NCBI RefSeq assembly: GCF_000372725.1
Contig: NW_005201113.1
Span: 254,218 to 318,217 of the forward strand
Origin: Emiliania huxleyi CCMP1516
Taxonomy: Eukaryota; Haptophyta; Isochrysidales; Noelaerhabdaceae
DNA length: 64,000 nucleotides
Reading direction: 5' to 3'
A program made the position numbers and the translations under genes. Positions 51,720-62,172 of this stretch are shown here, piece by piece. The notes beneath the pieces are model-generated. The model saw nothing but the letters and a program-made list of their open reading frames with translations, was not told the DNA's origin and did not search any database. Every line of letters starts with the position of its first letter. Position 1 is the stretch's first letter.

Positions 51720-54700
51720 TGCTCTCTCAGGTCGGACTACGAGGGCGAGGGAGGGACCGTCTCGGACGCAATCAAGATCGTCCTCGCCAACTTCGGCGAG
51801 ATGGCAAAGCTCTGGGTGCGTCTCCCCACCTCTCTCCCCACCTCTCTCCCCACCTCTCTCCCCACCTCTCTCTCCACCTCTCTCCCCACCTCTCTCCCCA
51901 CCTCTCTCCCCACCTCTCTCCCCACCTCTCTCCCCACCTCTCTCCCCACCTCTCTCTCCACCTCTCTCCCCACCTCTCTCCCCACCTCTCTCCCCACCTC
52001 TCTCCCCACCTCTCTCTTCCACAGGTGCGGATGCAGCACCAGGGGCCGGCGGCGAACAAGGAGCAGCGCGAGAAGGAGCGCGCCGTGTCAAGGGTGGTGC
52101 TGCAGCTGTGGACGGCGTCTCTTCACGGCTGCGGCTGTGAGCAGGAGCGCGCCGAGCTCAAGGTGGTCGTCGGCGGCAACTTGCACCGCCTGGCCTCGCT
52201 GGAGGGGGTGACGCTGCAGGTGTGTGAAGTAGACCTCGGGGCGGGGGCATGCGGCGCAGCACACAAACGGCGATAGACTGGCGCAATCCATGCCGGGGCG
52301 CACGCGGCGGCAAACGGTCTCTGCCGACACCGCGTATGGGCAAGACATCAGATCGCAAGCGCAAGGCGCGAGAGTAGAGGCCGGCGCCGCCGCCGGCTGC
52401 GCAGGTGTACACCGCAGAGGTGGTGCAGCCGCTGCTCGAGCTGATCGTGTCGTGCAAGGACGGGCTGGCGCAGGAGTACCTCCTCGAGTGCGTCTGCCAG
52501 GTCTTCCCGGTCGCGTACCACACCGCCACGCTCCCCACCCTCCTCCGCTTCCTCTCCTGGCTGTCCGCTGCCGCCGACGAGTCGGCACCCAAGATGTAGC
52601 CGAGAGATAGCCGAGAGATAGCCGACGCACACACGCACACACACTCACACACACACTCTCTCTCTCACACACACACACACACACGCACACGCACACACGC
52701 ACACACACACACACACACGCCGCCGCCGCCGCCTTCGCCGCCGCCGCCGCCGCCTTCGCCGCCGCCGCCGCCGCCGCCTTCGCCGCCGCCGCCTTCCTCT
52801 CGTATTCGGCCATCCTCTGTGCTATATCTCGGCTGTATCTCGGCGAAGCCTCGGCAGGCGATCCTCTCGCACCTGATCAGCCGCCTCTGCGCGCTCGAGC
52901 CTGCCGACGGCGAAACAGAGGCGCGCGACGTCTTCACGCCCGTCGCCGACCACGTCGAGCGGCGCTGCGCCTCGCTGCGGCTGCTGCCGTCGCTCGCCCT
53001 CGCCCTCGCCCTCGCGCGGCTCGCGCTGGAGGCGAGATGCGCCCAGGCTGCCCGAGATGCGCCCGGAGATTGCACGAGATCGAGACTCATCAAGCCGAGG
53101 CCCGAGCGCCTCCGATCTCGGGCGACCTCGGCCGATCTCGGCCGATCTCGTGTGATAGGCGTACGAGGCGCACACCGAGTACCTCGAGCGCGCGCTCTCC
53201 CTCGCGAGCACGCGGCTCGAGTCGCTCGGCGTCGTGACCGAGAAGCGGGCGGTGGCGGTGGTGCAGGACTTGCTCTCGCTGCCGCTGAAGCGCAAGGGCG
53301 GCGACGTGCTGTACGTGCTCGAGCTGACCGAGTGGCCGAGGCTGGCGGCCCTAGAAGCGGAGTACGTGTTCATGTCCCCCAACCAGCGCCCGAGAGGACA
53401 CGTGTTAAGCCGTACTCGGCCGCACTCCGCTGTATTCACTGTCCTCGCCTCCGTTGTACTCACGCGGTGCTCTGAAGACGACTCTGCACGATACCGTCCT
53501 CCCGCCCTGATGTCGGCGTCTTCAGCACGTAGGCTCGTGACGCTCGGCGCTCCACATCTCCCCACATCTCCCCATATCTCCCCATATCTCCCCACATCTC
53601 CCCACATCTCCCCACATCTCCCCACATCTCCCCACATCTCCCCACATCTCCCCACATCTCCCCATATCTCCCCATATCTCCCCATATCTCCCCATATCTC
53701 CCACGTAGGCTCGTGTCGCGGCTCGAGCCCGACGAGCAGCGCCGAGTGGTGTCGCGCCTGCTGCGGGAGGTTGCGGGCCGCGGCTGCGTCATCTCGGACT
53801 CGCTTCGCGCAGACCGGCTGCTCGTGCTGTGCGCGCCGCTGCTCCAAGGGGACTCGTCGCCCGCCGCGCCGGCCAATGGCGCCGAGACGGCAAACGGCGC
53901 CTCTGACCGCTCGGATGCCGACGGCGAGATGTCGCCGAGAGCGCTCCGAGAGCCCGCCGGAGATGCGCGCCGAGATGCCGCCGCGATGTCGCCGCGATGC
54001 CGCCGCGATGTCGCCGCGATGCGGCCGAGAGCCCAACCGTGGCCCAAGAGCGAGTCCGCATCGGCTCATGAGCATCGGCTAGGCTTGGACGTTTCCTAGA
54101 CACTTCCTAGACACTTCCTAGACACTTCCTAGCATCGGCTAGGCTTGGACGCGGAGCTCGCCGACGAGATGGCGCCGGTGGCCGCCATGATGCACGCGCT
54201 CGCGCACGAGGACACCGACGCTGAGGCGCGCGTGCTCAACGCGGCGTACAAGCACGCCGCCGCCGCCGCGCCGGGTCGGCTGCCCCACGTGCTCGTGCCG
54301 CTCCTCTTCCGCTTCCTGCAGGAGCCCACCCCACCCTCACCCACCCCGCCCCACCCCACCCCACATCACCCCACCCCACCCCACCCCACATCACCCCACC
54401 CACCCCGCGGCCCGGCTGATGAGGCGAGGAGCCACCCCTCCCGCCCCACCCGCCCACCGCCCCACCCGCCCACCGCCCCACCCGCCCACCGCCCACCACG
54501 CCGCCGTCCTGCGACCAGCTGGCGCGCCGCGTGCGGCTGGCCGAGGAGGGCGGGGCCACGCTCGAGGTGTCGTGCGGCAAGCTGCTCGCCTTTGTCGGCC
54601 AGATCGTCCAGGCGGTGACCGCCGCCGCGCCCAACCTCGCGCTGCGCCTGTACGTGCAGTGCGCGCAGGTGGCGGACAGCTGCGGCGACGACGACGGCGC

Positions 54701-55428
54701 GTATGAGTACCTCACGCAGGCCTTCACGCTCTTCGAGGAGGAGGTGGCCGAGCAGAGCGCCAAGCTGGCGGCACTCTCCCTCCTCTCGGCCGCGCTGCCG
54801 CACATGACGTCCTTCTCCTCCGAGCAGTACGAGACGCTCGCGCGCTCCGCCACGCAGTACGGCGCCACGCTGCTCAAGAAGCCCGACCAGGAACAGCGCC
54901 GCCGCAAAGCACAGACCCGGCGCAGCCGTGAACGGCGCCTCTTCACGGATGACGCCGCAAGTAGGCGCGCGCCGTCGCGAAGGCGTCCTTTGCCTTTTGG
55001 CCGCTCGCGGGGCTCTCGCCCCACCGCAACGCGCAGCGCGCGCTCGAGTGCCTGCAGGTGATATCTGCCCATATCTCCCCATGTCTCCCCATATCTCCCT
55101 GCGTCACTCGTGTCCTGAGTGCCTGCAGCGCGCGCTCAAGATCGCCGACGGCTGCAAGCGGTCGGGGATGCACGCCCCGCTCTTCGTCGAGATCCTAGAC
55201 GCGTACTTGTGGCACTACGAGCAGGGCAACGACCTCGTCACACTGGCGTACATCTCGTCGCTGATGCAGCTCATCGACCAGCACGTCGCCGAGTGGCGCA
55301 GCGACTGGCAGGCCGCCTCGGACGCGCCGGGCGCGCCGGCCCATGTCGTGCGCTACGTCGCCACGAGGAGGCACATCAGCGCCAAGGTGCGCGGAGGGTC
55401 GCAAAAGTACGAAGGGCTGCAGCTCTGA
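51018..55428 (+). CDS. VPS35: Retromer subunit VPS35
   Basis: VPS35 is the alpha-solenoid scaffold of retromer, which recycles cargo from endosomes. Exons: 51018-51086, 51225-51622, 51731-51815, 52025-52084, 52145-52219, 52402-52584, 52858-53031, 53159-53340, 53709-53923, 54143 to about 54320, 54519-54908, 54965-55057 and 55129-55428. That is about 800 residues, as usual. Anchors along the family are [32 protein letters not shown] (the PRLYLL motif that contacts VPS26 and Rab7), [20 protein letters not shown] and [18 protein letters not shown]. Later anchors are [63 protein letters not shown] and YEGLQL at the C-terminus. At least six introns use GC donors. Several introns are minisatellites bounded by duplicated exon edges. 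The exon 10 donor is not fixed. Confidence 0.85.
51653..51716. repeat. (CA)n microsatellite in VPS35 intron 2
   Basis: About 32 CA units fill most of the 108 nt intron 51623-51730. Confidence 0.95.
51825..52020. repeat. 12 bp minisatellite (CTCCCCACCTCT)n in VPS35 intron 3
   Basis: About sixteen copies make up nearly the whole intron 51816-52024. Confidence 0.95.
52620..52800. repeat. (CA)n and (GCC)n tracts in VPS35 intron 6
   Basis: CA/GA dinucleotides to about 52720, then GCCGCC/TTC units to 52797. Confidence 0.9.
53553..53702. repeat. 10 bp minisatellite (CATCTCCCCA)n in VPS35 intron 8
   Basis: About fifteen copies, CACATCTCCC and CATATCTCCC variants. Bounded on both sides by CACGTAGGCTCGTG (53526-53539 and 53702-53715), the second of which spans the acceptor. 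Confidence 0.95.
54071..54151. repeat. Duplicated 3' splice site with 11 bp array
   Basis: GCATCGGCTAGGCTTGGACG occurs at 54072-54091 and 54132-54151. Between them lie TAGACACTTCC units. The second copy is the acceptor and start of VPS35 exon 10. Confidence 0.9.
54326..54500. repeat. CACCC-rich tandem tract in VPS35 intron 10
   Basis: CCCCACCCCACCCCACATCA and CCGCCCCACCCGCCCACC units. Confidence 0.9.
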
Positions 55429-55890
55429 GTCGCGGTGCTGGTCTATGCCGTCACACCGCCACGGCTAGTGTGGCGTCGACTGCGAGCGCTCGGCGCGCCG
55501 AGTCGGCCCTAGAGGGTGGCACGAGGCGCGGCTCCGTTGCCCGAACGCACACATACAGGCCGTCGGCACTGCGGGAGGGTGCTGCCCAGGAGATGCGCTC
55601 GCTTTCGCGCAAGGGTGAGGCAAAGATGCACACGTGTCTTATATCGGTGTTTAAATATATCGGCGCTGGCGAAACGGGCCAGATCACACACACACGCTTC
55701 TACGGCTGAAGAGAAGCGATTTTCAGTTTACGGCAATTTACGCCGCAAACCGGAGACACATCCCCGTCATCCCCACAAGCCACATTCCTCGAGACAAAAA
55801 ACGATTCCACACAAAGAACAACGTCACACCAACAGTGTCAGCTTCCTTTATCCTTTCCGCTTTCGCGCTTGGTCGAAATGGCAATATTGC
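55429..55890. other. Convergent intergenic region
   Basis: Between the VPS35 stop and the stop of the next minus-strand gene. No repeat or gene is seen. Confidence 0.5.
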
Positions 55891-56068
55891 TTATTGGTCT
55901 ACTCCTCCGCGCTCCGGTGTCCGGACCTCGCTCGCGCAATCGCGGGATCGGTGGGAAATCAAACAAGAAGTCGCACGCCGGGCGCCCGTTGTGAGCTCTC
56001 TTGTGGACGACGGGAGGGCTTGCGTTCTCGAGGTCTCTCGAGTGTTGGCGTGCACCTCGATCCAAGCG

Positions 56069-56119
<51 letters not shown>

Positions 56120-59100
56120 TGCGGCATGGTGCCCCGCTCGGACTGCACAATTGAGCAGTCGGGACCTGTGGCGATGCAAATGTCCAGGTCTCCGCAGTTT
56201 TGTGACAGGCGGCGGCGGCCACCACCACCAAAGGAGCCCGACAGTAACGTGCTGACGTCGATTTCAAGGTGCGGGCCCAGAGGTTGGCCCGCCCCGGTTC
56301 TCAAGTTGATTGTCGTGGACAGTAGGGTCACCCTCAGTTCTTGAACGTCCACGCGTAGCTTCATCGGTGTGCCAGCGCACCGGCCATCGAACTGGCCTTC
56401 GACCGCGCAGAAGAAGTACTTCATGTTGGCCGCACTATCCAACAGCCCAGGCAGCGCATTCTGCAAGTCTAGCCGCATGGCCACGTCGCTGCGCTGCAGT
56501 GGGTGGTCCGCCGAGGAGCGCCCCGCGAATGTGACCTCGGGCATGTCCAGTGTCCCTGTGCCGATGTGCGCCCACGTTGCGCTCCCCGATGCGCGCATGG
56601 TGGCGGAGAAGCCGGTGGGGTTGAAGAACTGAAAAACCTCGTCGGCGTTCATGTGATTGCGCAAGACATTCATCCCTTCATTCACCAAATTATTGCAATG
56701 ATGAGCCGCGAGCCGGCGGTCGGCACTCGCACGCATCGAGTCCATGTGCGCCACCGACGCGTTTGCATCCACTTGCGGCTGTGGTGCCCACTCTTCCGTG
56801 TGCGAATCGTTGAGACGCCCAACCGATGCGCCAGGAGCGCGTAGCTCCGCCTCGAAATGCTCCCGTGGCTCAGTCACGTTCTCCCCGACTTCCGCCAGCC
56901 GACGGCCAGAGAAGACAACACACAAGGCTAGCCGCCATGCAAAACCACGAGGAAAATTGTTGCGATCGCGCGCCGCCTCGCAAGGACATCTGAGAACGCC
57001 AGAGTAGGGATTGAAGCCGAGCCTCTCCAACCCTGTGCAAGCCTCATGGATTATGCCGGCGAGTCTGTCACAGAGAACGCCGTTGACTACAGAGGACGCC
57101 GAGAACACCTGAGTCCGAAGGAGCCGACGGTCAGGGTTGCAGCGCAGCGATGGCGACCTCGGGTTGTGGGCCGTGCGCCCTGTGAAGGTTGTTGAAGAGC
57201 GTATTGACCATGTCGTCAATGTCGGTGCCGCACTTTCTCGTATGAAAGCTCTGCAGCGGCAGCAGCTCCTCGGCCTCCGCAAAGGGCCCCGGCTCTTGGG
57301 AGGCAACCGGGTCCGATTCCTGCACACGGCGCTGCTGCCGAGTGGCCCCCGCCGTCATGTCGGCGAGCGAGAAGGTTTCATCGATCGTGTCCGCATCGTT
57401 GACGAGCACGCCCACCATTTCGGCGGCTAGGCGGTACGCCAGGGAGAGGCGGAGCGTCGCGTCGGGATCGGCAAGCACGGGTAGCATGCGCGCGATGAGC
57501 TCTCCAGTCTCGTCGCCTAGACGGAGCTCGCAGTTGACGGAGACGTTGCCCCATCCGAACCCAGCCAGCAGCATCGGGGCAGAGAGTTCGCATGCAATGG
57601 CGTTCTGTTGGGCCAGCGTGAGGATTGTGGCATCCTCGCCCCACGTGCTTGGGTGGGGCGCTAGCGGATGCGACGAAGCGGCAGGAACGTGCGGATACGA
57701 AGCGACGAGCGACAGATCTGATACGGCCAACGCAAAGGCGGTGGGGTTGTGCAGCTGCGCCTCCACGGATACGGCCAGCGCACCCACGGATGCCGCTCGG
57801 TGCTCGATTGCCTGGGCACAACTCAATCCGCTGTCCGCCTGCACCTCGCTCAGCGTCTGGCTGCACAGCCGGACTGAGGTCAGCTGTCCGTCAGGCGTCG
57901 GGCGTGTCGACCTGGAGAGTAGCGTCTGGAAGGGCTCCGCCAGTACCTCGACCTCGGCGTACGGGTGGCGCGCATAGCCAGTGCACGGGTCCTCGCCTTG
58001 CAGCCGGCGCCTACCCTCAAAATCAAAGGCTAGGAATTTCTTGGAGTCTGTTCTGTGTGCGGCGGACGGACTCGTCTACGCCTTGCGCGGACTCGCCTAC
58101 CCTCGTCGATGAGCCGCGACGGCAAGAAGGAGGCGGACTCGAGCTGCTCGTGCGCGACGCTCACGCCGAGCTCATGGACTTGCACCGCGACGCGGTAGGC
58201 AATCGACAGCTCGACTGGCGAGTTGGGGCTGTTCTTCACAATCTGCAGCAGCGCGCCGGTGTCCGCTCCGACGCGAAAGTTGCACGAGAGCGCAGCGACG
58301 CCAAAGGCATGTGCTGGCAGCGTGAGCGGCGCGAGGAGCGTGCAGGCGGCTAGTTGCCCCGCCTGCACCATCTCGAGCGTCGTGACCTCCGAGGCCCATG
58401 CGCTGGGGTGTTGGGCCACCCCGTGTCGCGAAGTCTCGACCACGGCCACGAACAGTTCGGACACGCTGACGCCCAACGGGGAAGGATTATAGACCTGCCA
58501 GGAGGCGGCGCGCTAGGAGAAATGGGCGCGGGCGCGTCGTGGCGCGGCAGGCGGCTCACCTGAATGTCCACGTCCATCGGGATCGAGCCGTTGGCCGCAC
58601 GCTCCTCGATGTGGGCGGCGCACGCCCTGCCGCTGTCGGCCTGGATCGAAGCAAAAGGCGCACCGCCACACACCTGCACCGCACACGGTTTGCCCCCGAG
58701 CGCCCCCGCCTCCCTCGCGAGCTCCTCAAAATAGTTCGCACAGCCCTCTGGTCGGTCGTGCTCGTTCAGCTCACGCCGTGTGCCTTGGAGCGGCTGCCGG
58801 AAGAGCGAAAAGTCGGCCTCATTCGCCGTTATTGTCATCGAGCTGCTGAAAGGGAACGACATCAGGAATTCAACAGCGACAAAGTAGCTGACGCGAACGC
58901 TGATGCCGTCGGCCGTCATCAGTGCCTCAGACGGCGCATTGTGTGAAGCCAGCTCGCAGTACAAGGCTACCTCGCCCCAGCCGGGAGGGAGCGTGACTCC
59001 GCCACGAGCTAGCGAGCAGCCAACGAGTGCTCCCGCGCTGATGGTGGCGTCGGCGCTCGTGGCGGGGTCCATGTTGTCACTGTGCCCGACGAGCGTGACC

Positions 59101-59411
59101 GCGGAGTCGGTGCTGCTGACGCCGACGGAGAATATGGTTGGGTTGTGCACGCGGACGTCGATGAGCAGGCGAGTGGTCGTGCTGGCCGGGCTGCTGCTCT
59201 CTGGGCATTCATGGCCGCAGCGGCTCACGCCGCACACCTCAACCGATTGTGGTCCAATCTGGCCGAGTGGCAAGATGGCGCCCACGAGGAGCACGATGAA
59301 GACGATACACAGCAGGAGGAGACAGCAGCAGCAGCACAGGCAAAGTGCACGGCAGCAGTGAGGCCCGCGTGTGCCACGGGAAGTGGATGGGGAGACCTTC
59401 GCGGCCGGCAT
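55891..59411 (-). CDS. Membrane-anchored protein with three tandem 'NPT/NPS' modules
   Basis: Four exons, 59411-58560, 58494-58097, 58010-57158 and 57108-55891, keep frame throughout and give about 1106 residues. The N-terminus is MPAAKVSPSTSRG, then a Cys-rich stretch (CCRALCLCCCCC, likely palmitoylated) leading into one long membrane helix, so the bulk is probably lumenal or extracellular. Three related modules follow. Each starts V/L-x-NPT/S (RVHNPTIFSVGVSS, VYNPSPLGVSVSEL, QLHNPTAFALAVSDL) and contains a late Gly-W/F-G segment plus a C/LN-E/F-L strand. Each ends in a YxVAVE-type strand. The layout recalls LEA14/WHy-like beta-sandwiches, by analogy only. A Cys-containing helix and an unassigned C-terminal domain follow, then about 17 Pro (GGC repeat at 56066-56122) and a basic tail. 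The second intron is GC-AG with GAGGGTAGGCG at both edges. Confidence 0.6.
56066..56122. repeat. (GGC)n coding repeat (polyproline on minus strand)
   Basis: About eighteen GGC units, translated as Pro on the minus strand. Confidence 0.95.
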
Positions 59412-59919
59412 ACGCTAAAGTCGTTACGACGTGACTTCTTTTTCTCGCGCAAGGTGATTTTTTTACTTGACATCTCGGACAGGGTGGTGTGTCCCCGCCC
59501 TGACTCCGCCAAAACGCCCTACCTACTACATTTGCGGGCGCCGACCGCCAGCCCCCCCCCCCCCCCCCCCCACCCACCCACCCTCCCTACCTATTGCGGG
59601 GCCCTCTGGGGCGGTCAAGATCGGACCTACCTACCTATTTGCGGGGCTCCGATGGTATGTATGTTCTATGTATGTAGAAAGATGAACAACAGTCAGGCTC
59701 GGACTGGACACCAACGCGGTATGGGTGGACGCGGGACAGATGATGACGACACGCACGAGCGACACACAGACACAAATCCGATGGGGCGCAGACCCCCTAT
59801 CCGGGTTGGAGCCCGAAGGCCCCGAACCCTGTGAGCTGCCCCCCCCCGCCCGCCGTCGAGTAGCCATTCTAGACGCACGATTCGCCGCCCGTCGCCGCTG
59901 CCCCAGCTCCGCTCTGCAC
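59412..59919. other. Divergent intergenic region
   Basis: Contains a C-run (59551-59571), CTACCTAC repeats around 59515-59640 and the 39 bp repeat copy 3 at 59695-59733, upstream of the PHP gene and in its sense direction. Confidence 0.6.
59695..59733 (+). repeat. 39 bp dispersed repeat, copy 3
   Basis: Exact reverse complement of 422-460; sense relative to the gene starting at 59920. Confidence 0.9.
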
Positions 59920-61440
59920 ATGGGCTGCGCCTCGAGCGCAGAGAAAGTGGTCGTGCTGGACGACCTCGCGGCTGTGCGCACCGCATCTGGCCGCGCGCCG
60001 TGCGGCAAGTTTCTCTCGGCAGACGACTACAATCGCGCTTCAGCGTGCTGGACATTGCGTCAGGACTTTTCACTTGACACGTTTGCAGGACACCTCGAAA
60101 GAGTAGTGCGCCTGCAATCAATCTTTCGCGGATACGCCATCCGCAAGCGTGTGCGCATCGACCAAAATGTCTTCAAACTTCTCCGGCAGGCTGAAGCTTC
60201 ATGGGCCGGGCCGCATGCCGCGGTGCGCCCGCCGGTCTGCCGGCCGGGCGACCTCGAGCGTGTGATCGGGCTCCGGCACAGGCATGCCAATGGCGAGGCG
60301 CTGCCGGGCATCTTCAACCCGTATGCCAAGGCAAGTGCGGGGCCTTGGGCCCGCGCGTCCTTCCACGTCCACACCAGCGACGGCGAGATCTTGCGCGCCG
60401 ACAAGCCCACCGAGCAGATCCTCCGCGACTGCGCCGGATACAACCTGGTCGGCCTGGTCGCGAATGCGCACAACGCGGTCGTCGATGCAGATCTGGAGCA
60501 GCGCGGCGCCACCCTCGGCATGCATGTCCTCGCCGGCGCCGAATTGCTCTTCGAGTCCGGTCTTGGCCCGCACTTTGGCTTCTTCCCTCAACACCCCGAG
60601 CTAGCTATGGCCTACCACCCGACGATGGGCACGCCCATCGACCTTCCCAAGGCCGAGAGCTGCCCCAAAGAGCGGCTGTTTGCGGCGGAGCTGACGGGCG
60701 TCCACTTCCATGAGGTTGCAAACGGCTACGTCCGACTCGCCGCTCCCGAGCCGGTGGGCGGCTATTCGTGGCGGAGCGATGGACAGTGGGACGCGCTCCT
60801 CTCCTCCGGCTGCCTCGTGTGGGGCATGGGCAGCGGCGACTCGTACCAGGGCATTCGCAGCGGCATTCTCGGGCATGACAACTTGGGTGAGTACGTGCAG
60901 ACAGGCGTGGGACTCGCGTACAATGTGCTCTGCGTGGCGCCTGACGCGAGCTTGGATACGATGTTGCATGCGGTGCGGAGCGGCTGCTTCTACTTTAGCA
61001 CGGGGCCCACCATCGATCGCATTGAGGTGGAGGGCACTCGCATCACCGTGGCCGCGGCGGGCGCGCACAAGATCGTCGCGACGACGGACGACGGCGCTTT
61101 TCTCACGCAGGAGTATGGCGCCTCTCTTAGCTTCGACCCGTGGGATCTCCTTGCGCGCCGCGACGCCGGCACGCGCGACGCCACGTATGTGCGCGTGACG
61201 GTCTCGGAAGCCGTGTACGAGCCCCCAACGCAGGCCGGTGCCGTGCAGCGCTCGCGCATTGAGTTCGCGTGGACGCAGCCCTTCTGGCTGAGCCTCGACG
61301 GCTTCAGCCTCGCACGCGACCGGCGCAGGCACCTTCTCGACGCGGCAGCGCCCGGCCACGCGGCCAGCCTGCGCAAGAACTACAGAGACCGCTTCGACGA
61401 GACCTTCCGCGCGCGATTCGCGATGGTGGACTGCGCGTAA
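59920..61440 (+). CDS. N-myristoyl, IQ-motif, PHP-like phosphoesterase protein
   Basis: 506 residues in one exon. I chose the ATG at 59920 because it gives MGCASSAEK, a classic N-myristoylation site with an adjacent palmitoylatable Cys; the frame is open further upstream to 59725. Residues about 60-85 hold an IQ motif (VVRLQSIFRGYAIRKRVR), a calmodulin-binding helix. From residue about 145 a PHP-superfamily metal hydrolase begins: SFHVHTSDGE (HxH motif), GLVANAHN, GMHVLAGAELLFESGLGPHFG (E and H ligands) and CLVWGMGSGDSYQG, where the usual GxDxH motif has Tyr in place of the last His. A C-terminal beta domain follows (YEPPTQAGAV; IEFAWTQPFWLSLD). The predicted product is a membrane-tethered, Ca2+/calmodulin-linked phosphoesterase; the substrate is unknown. 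Confidence 0.7.
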   Translation: MGCASSAEKVVVLDDLAAVRTASGRAPCGKFLSADDYNRASACWTLRQDFSLDTFAGHLERVVRLQSIFRGYAIRKRVRIDQNVFKLLRQAEASWAGPHAAVRPPVCRPGDLERVIGLRHRHANGEALPGIFNPYAKASAGPWARASFHVHTSDGEILRADKPTEQILRDCAGYNLVGLVANAHNAVVDADLEQRGATLGMHVLAGAELLFESGLGPHFGFFPQHPELAMAYHPTMGTPIDLPKAESCPKERLFAAELTGVHFHEVANGYVRLAAPEPVGGYSWRSDGQWDALLSSGCLVWGMGSGDSYQGIRSGILGHDNLGEYVQTGVGLAYNVLCVAPDASLDTMLHAVRSGCFYFSTGPTIDRIEVEGTRITVAAAGAHKIVATTDDGAFLTQEYGASLSFDPWDLLARRDAGTRDATYVRVTVSEAVYEPPTQAGAVQRSRIEFAWTQPFWLSLDGFSLARDRRRHLLDAAAPGHAASLRKNYRDRFDETFRARFAMVDCA

Positions 61441-61559
61441 GATCGGCGGCTCGGCGCGCGCATCGGGTTCAGCGATTTAGGAACACGACCGACCCCTGGC
61501 CCTGCATGTGCTGGGATATCCCAAATTCCGGGTTTTTTTGAGAGCGCCTTCGTTGTTAA
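61441..61559. other. Flank of the TTAA element
   Basis: Ends with GAGAGCGCCTTCGTTGTTAA, shared with 49167-49186. Confidence 0.7.
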
Positions 61560-62172
61560 GGTGGCAGTCCGGGTTTTGCGAGACGGGTGTCGTCCCGCAA
61601 GATGGCATCACGCTCGCACCTGCCGACCGCCGCCACGGCGGCGAGACGCCTTCTCCGCCACCGCGGCGCCGGCCACAGGCCAGCGCTAGGCAGCTGCCGG
61701 CCACACTGGGCCGGATTTGCCGGTAACCGTCGCCGCACACTCCTACGTCCACGCCGCTGTGACGTCTGGCGACGAGGCGCCGGCCGCCAAGCTTCATCGC
61801 CAACGTGGTCGCTCGCTGGTCCTCTCGGCTCGGCCACGCGTCGGCCCAGCTCACACGAGCTCCAGACAGCCACCAGTCGCCACGCGCAAAGCGTACGGGT
61901 CGCCGGCTCCCTGTTGTGCTCTCACGCTGGCCGGCGTAAAACTGTGCTGGCAGTTGTCAAGCCGTACCCGTCGCGTTTCGAAAGGGAGCCCTCAATCGAC
62001 GCGTCTACACGCACCTTGCCACCGCTCTCCACAACTGCTACCGTGGACATCAAGCTCCTCGACTCGATCTGCGGCTACGACGGCGCTCTAGCTGCTGGCT
62101 CTCGCGGGTGTCTGGCGACCCGCTCAGGCTTGCGAAACGGCCGGCCGCGGCGACGTGTTTCGAGCTCGCTGG

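Noticed and set aside
51737..52059. Minus frames of Arg-Glu-Val-Gly repeats
   Set aside because: Translation of the 12 bp intron minisatellite.
3477..54500. Possible CRISPR array among the many tandem repeats
   Set aside because: Repeats are directly adjacent, without unique spacers of constant size, and the genome is eukaryotic.
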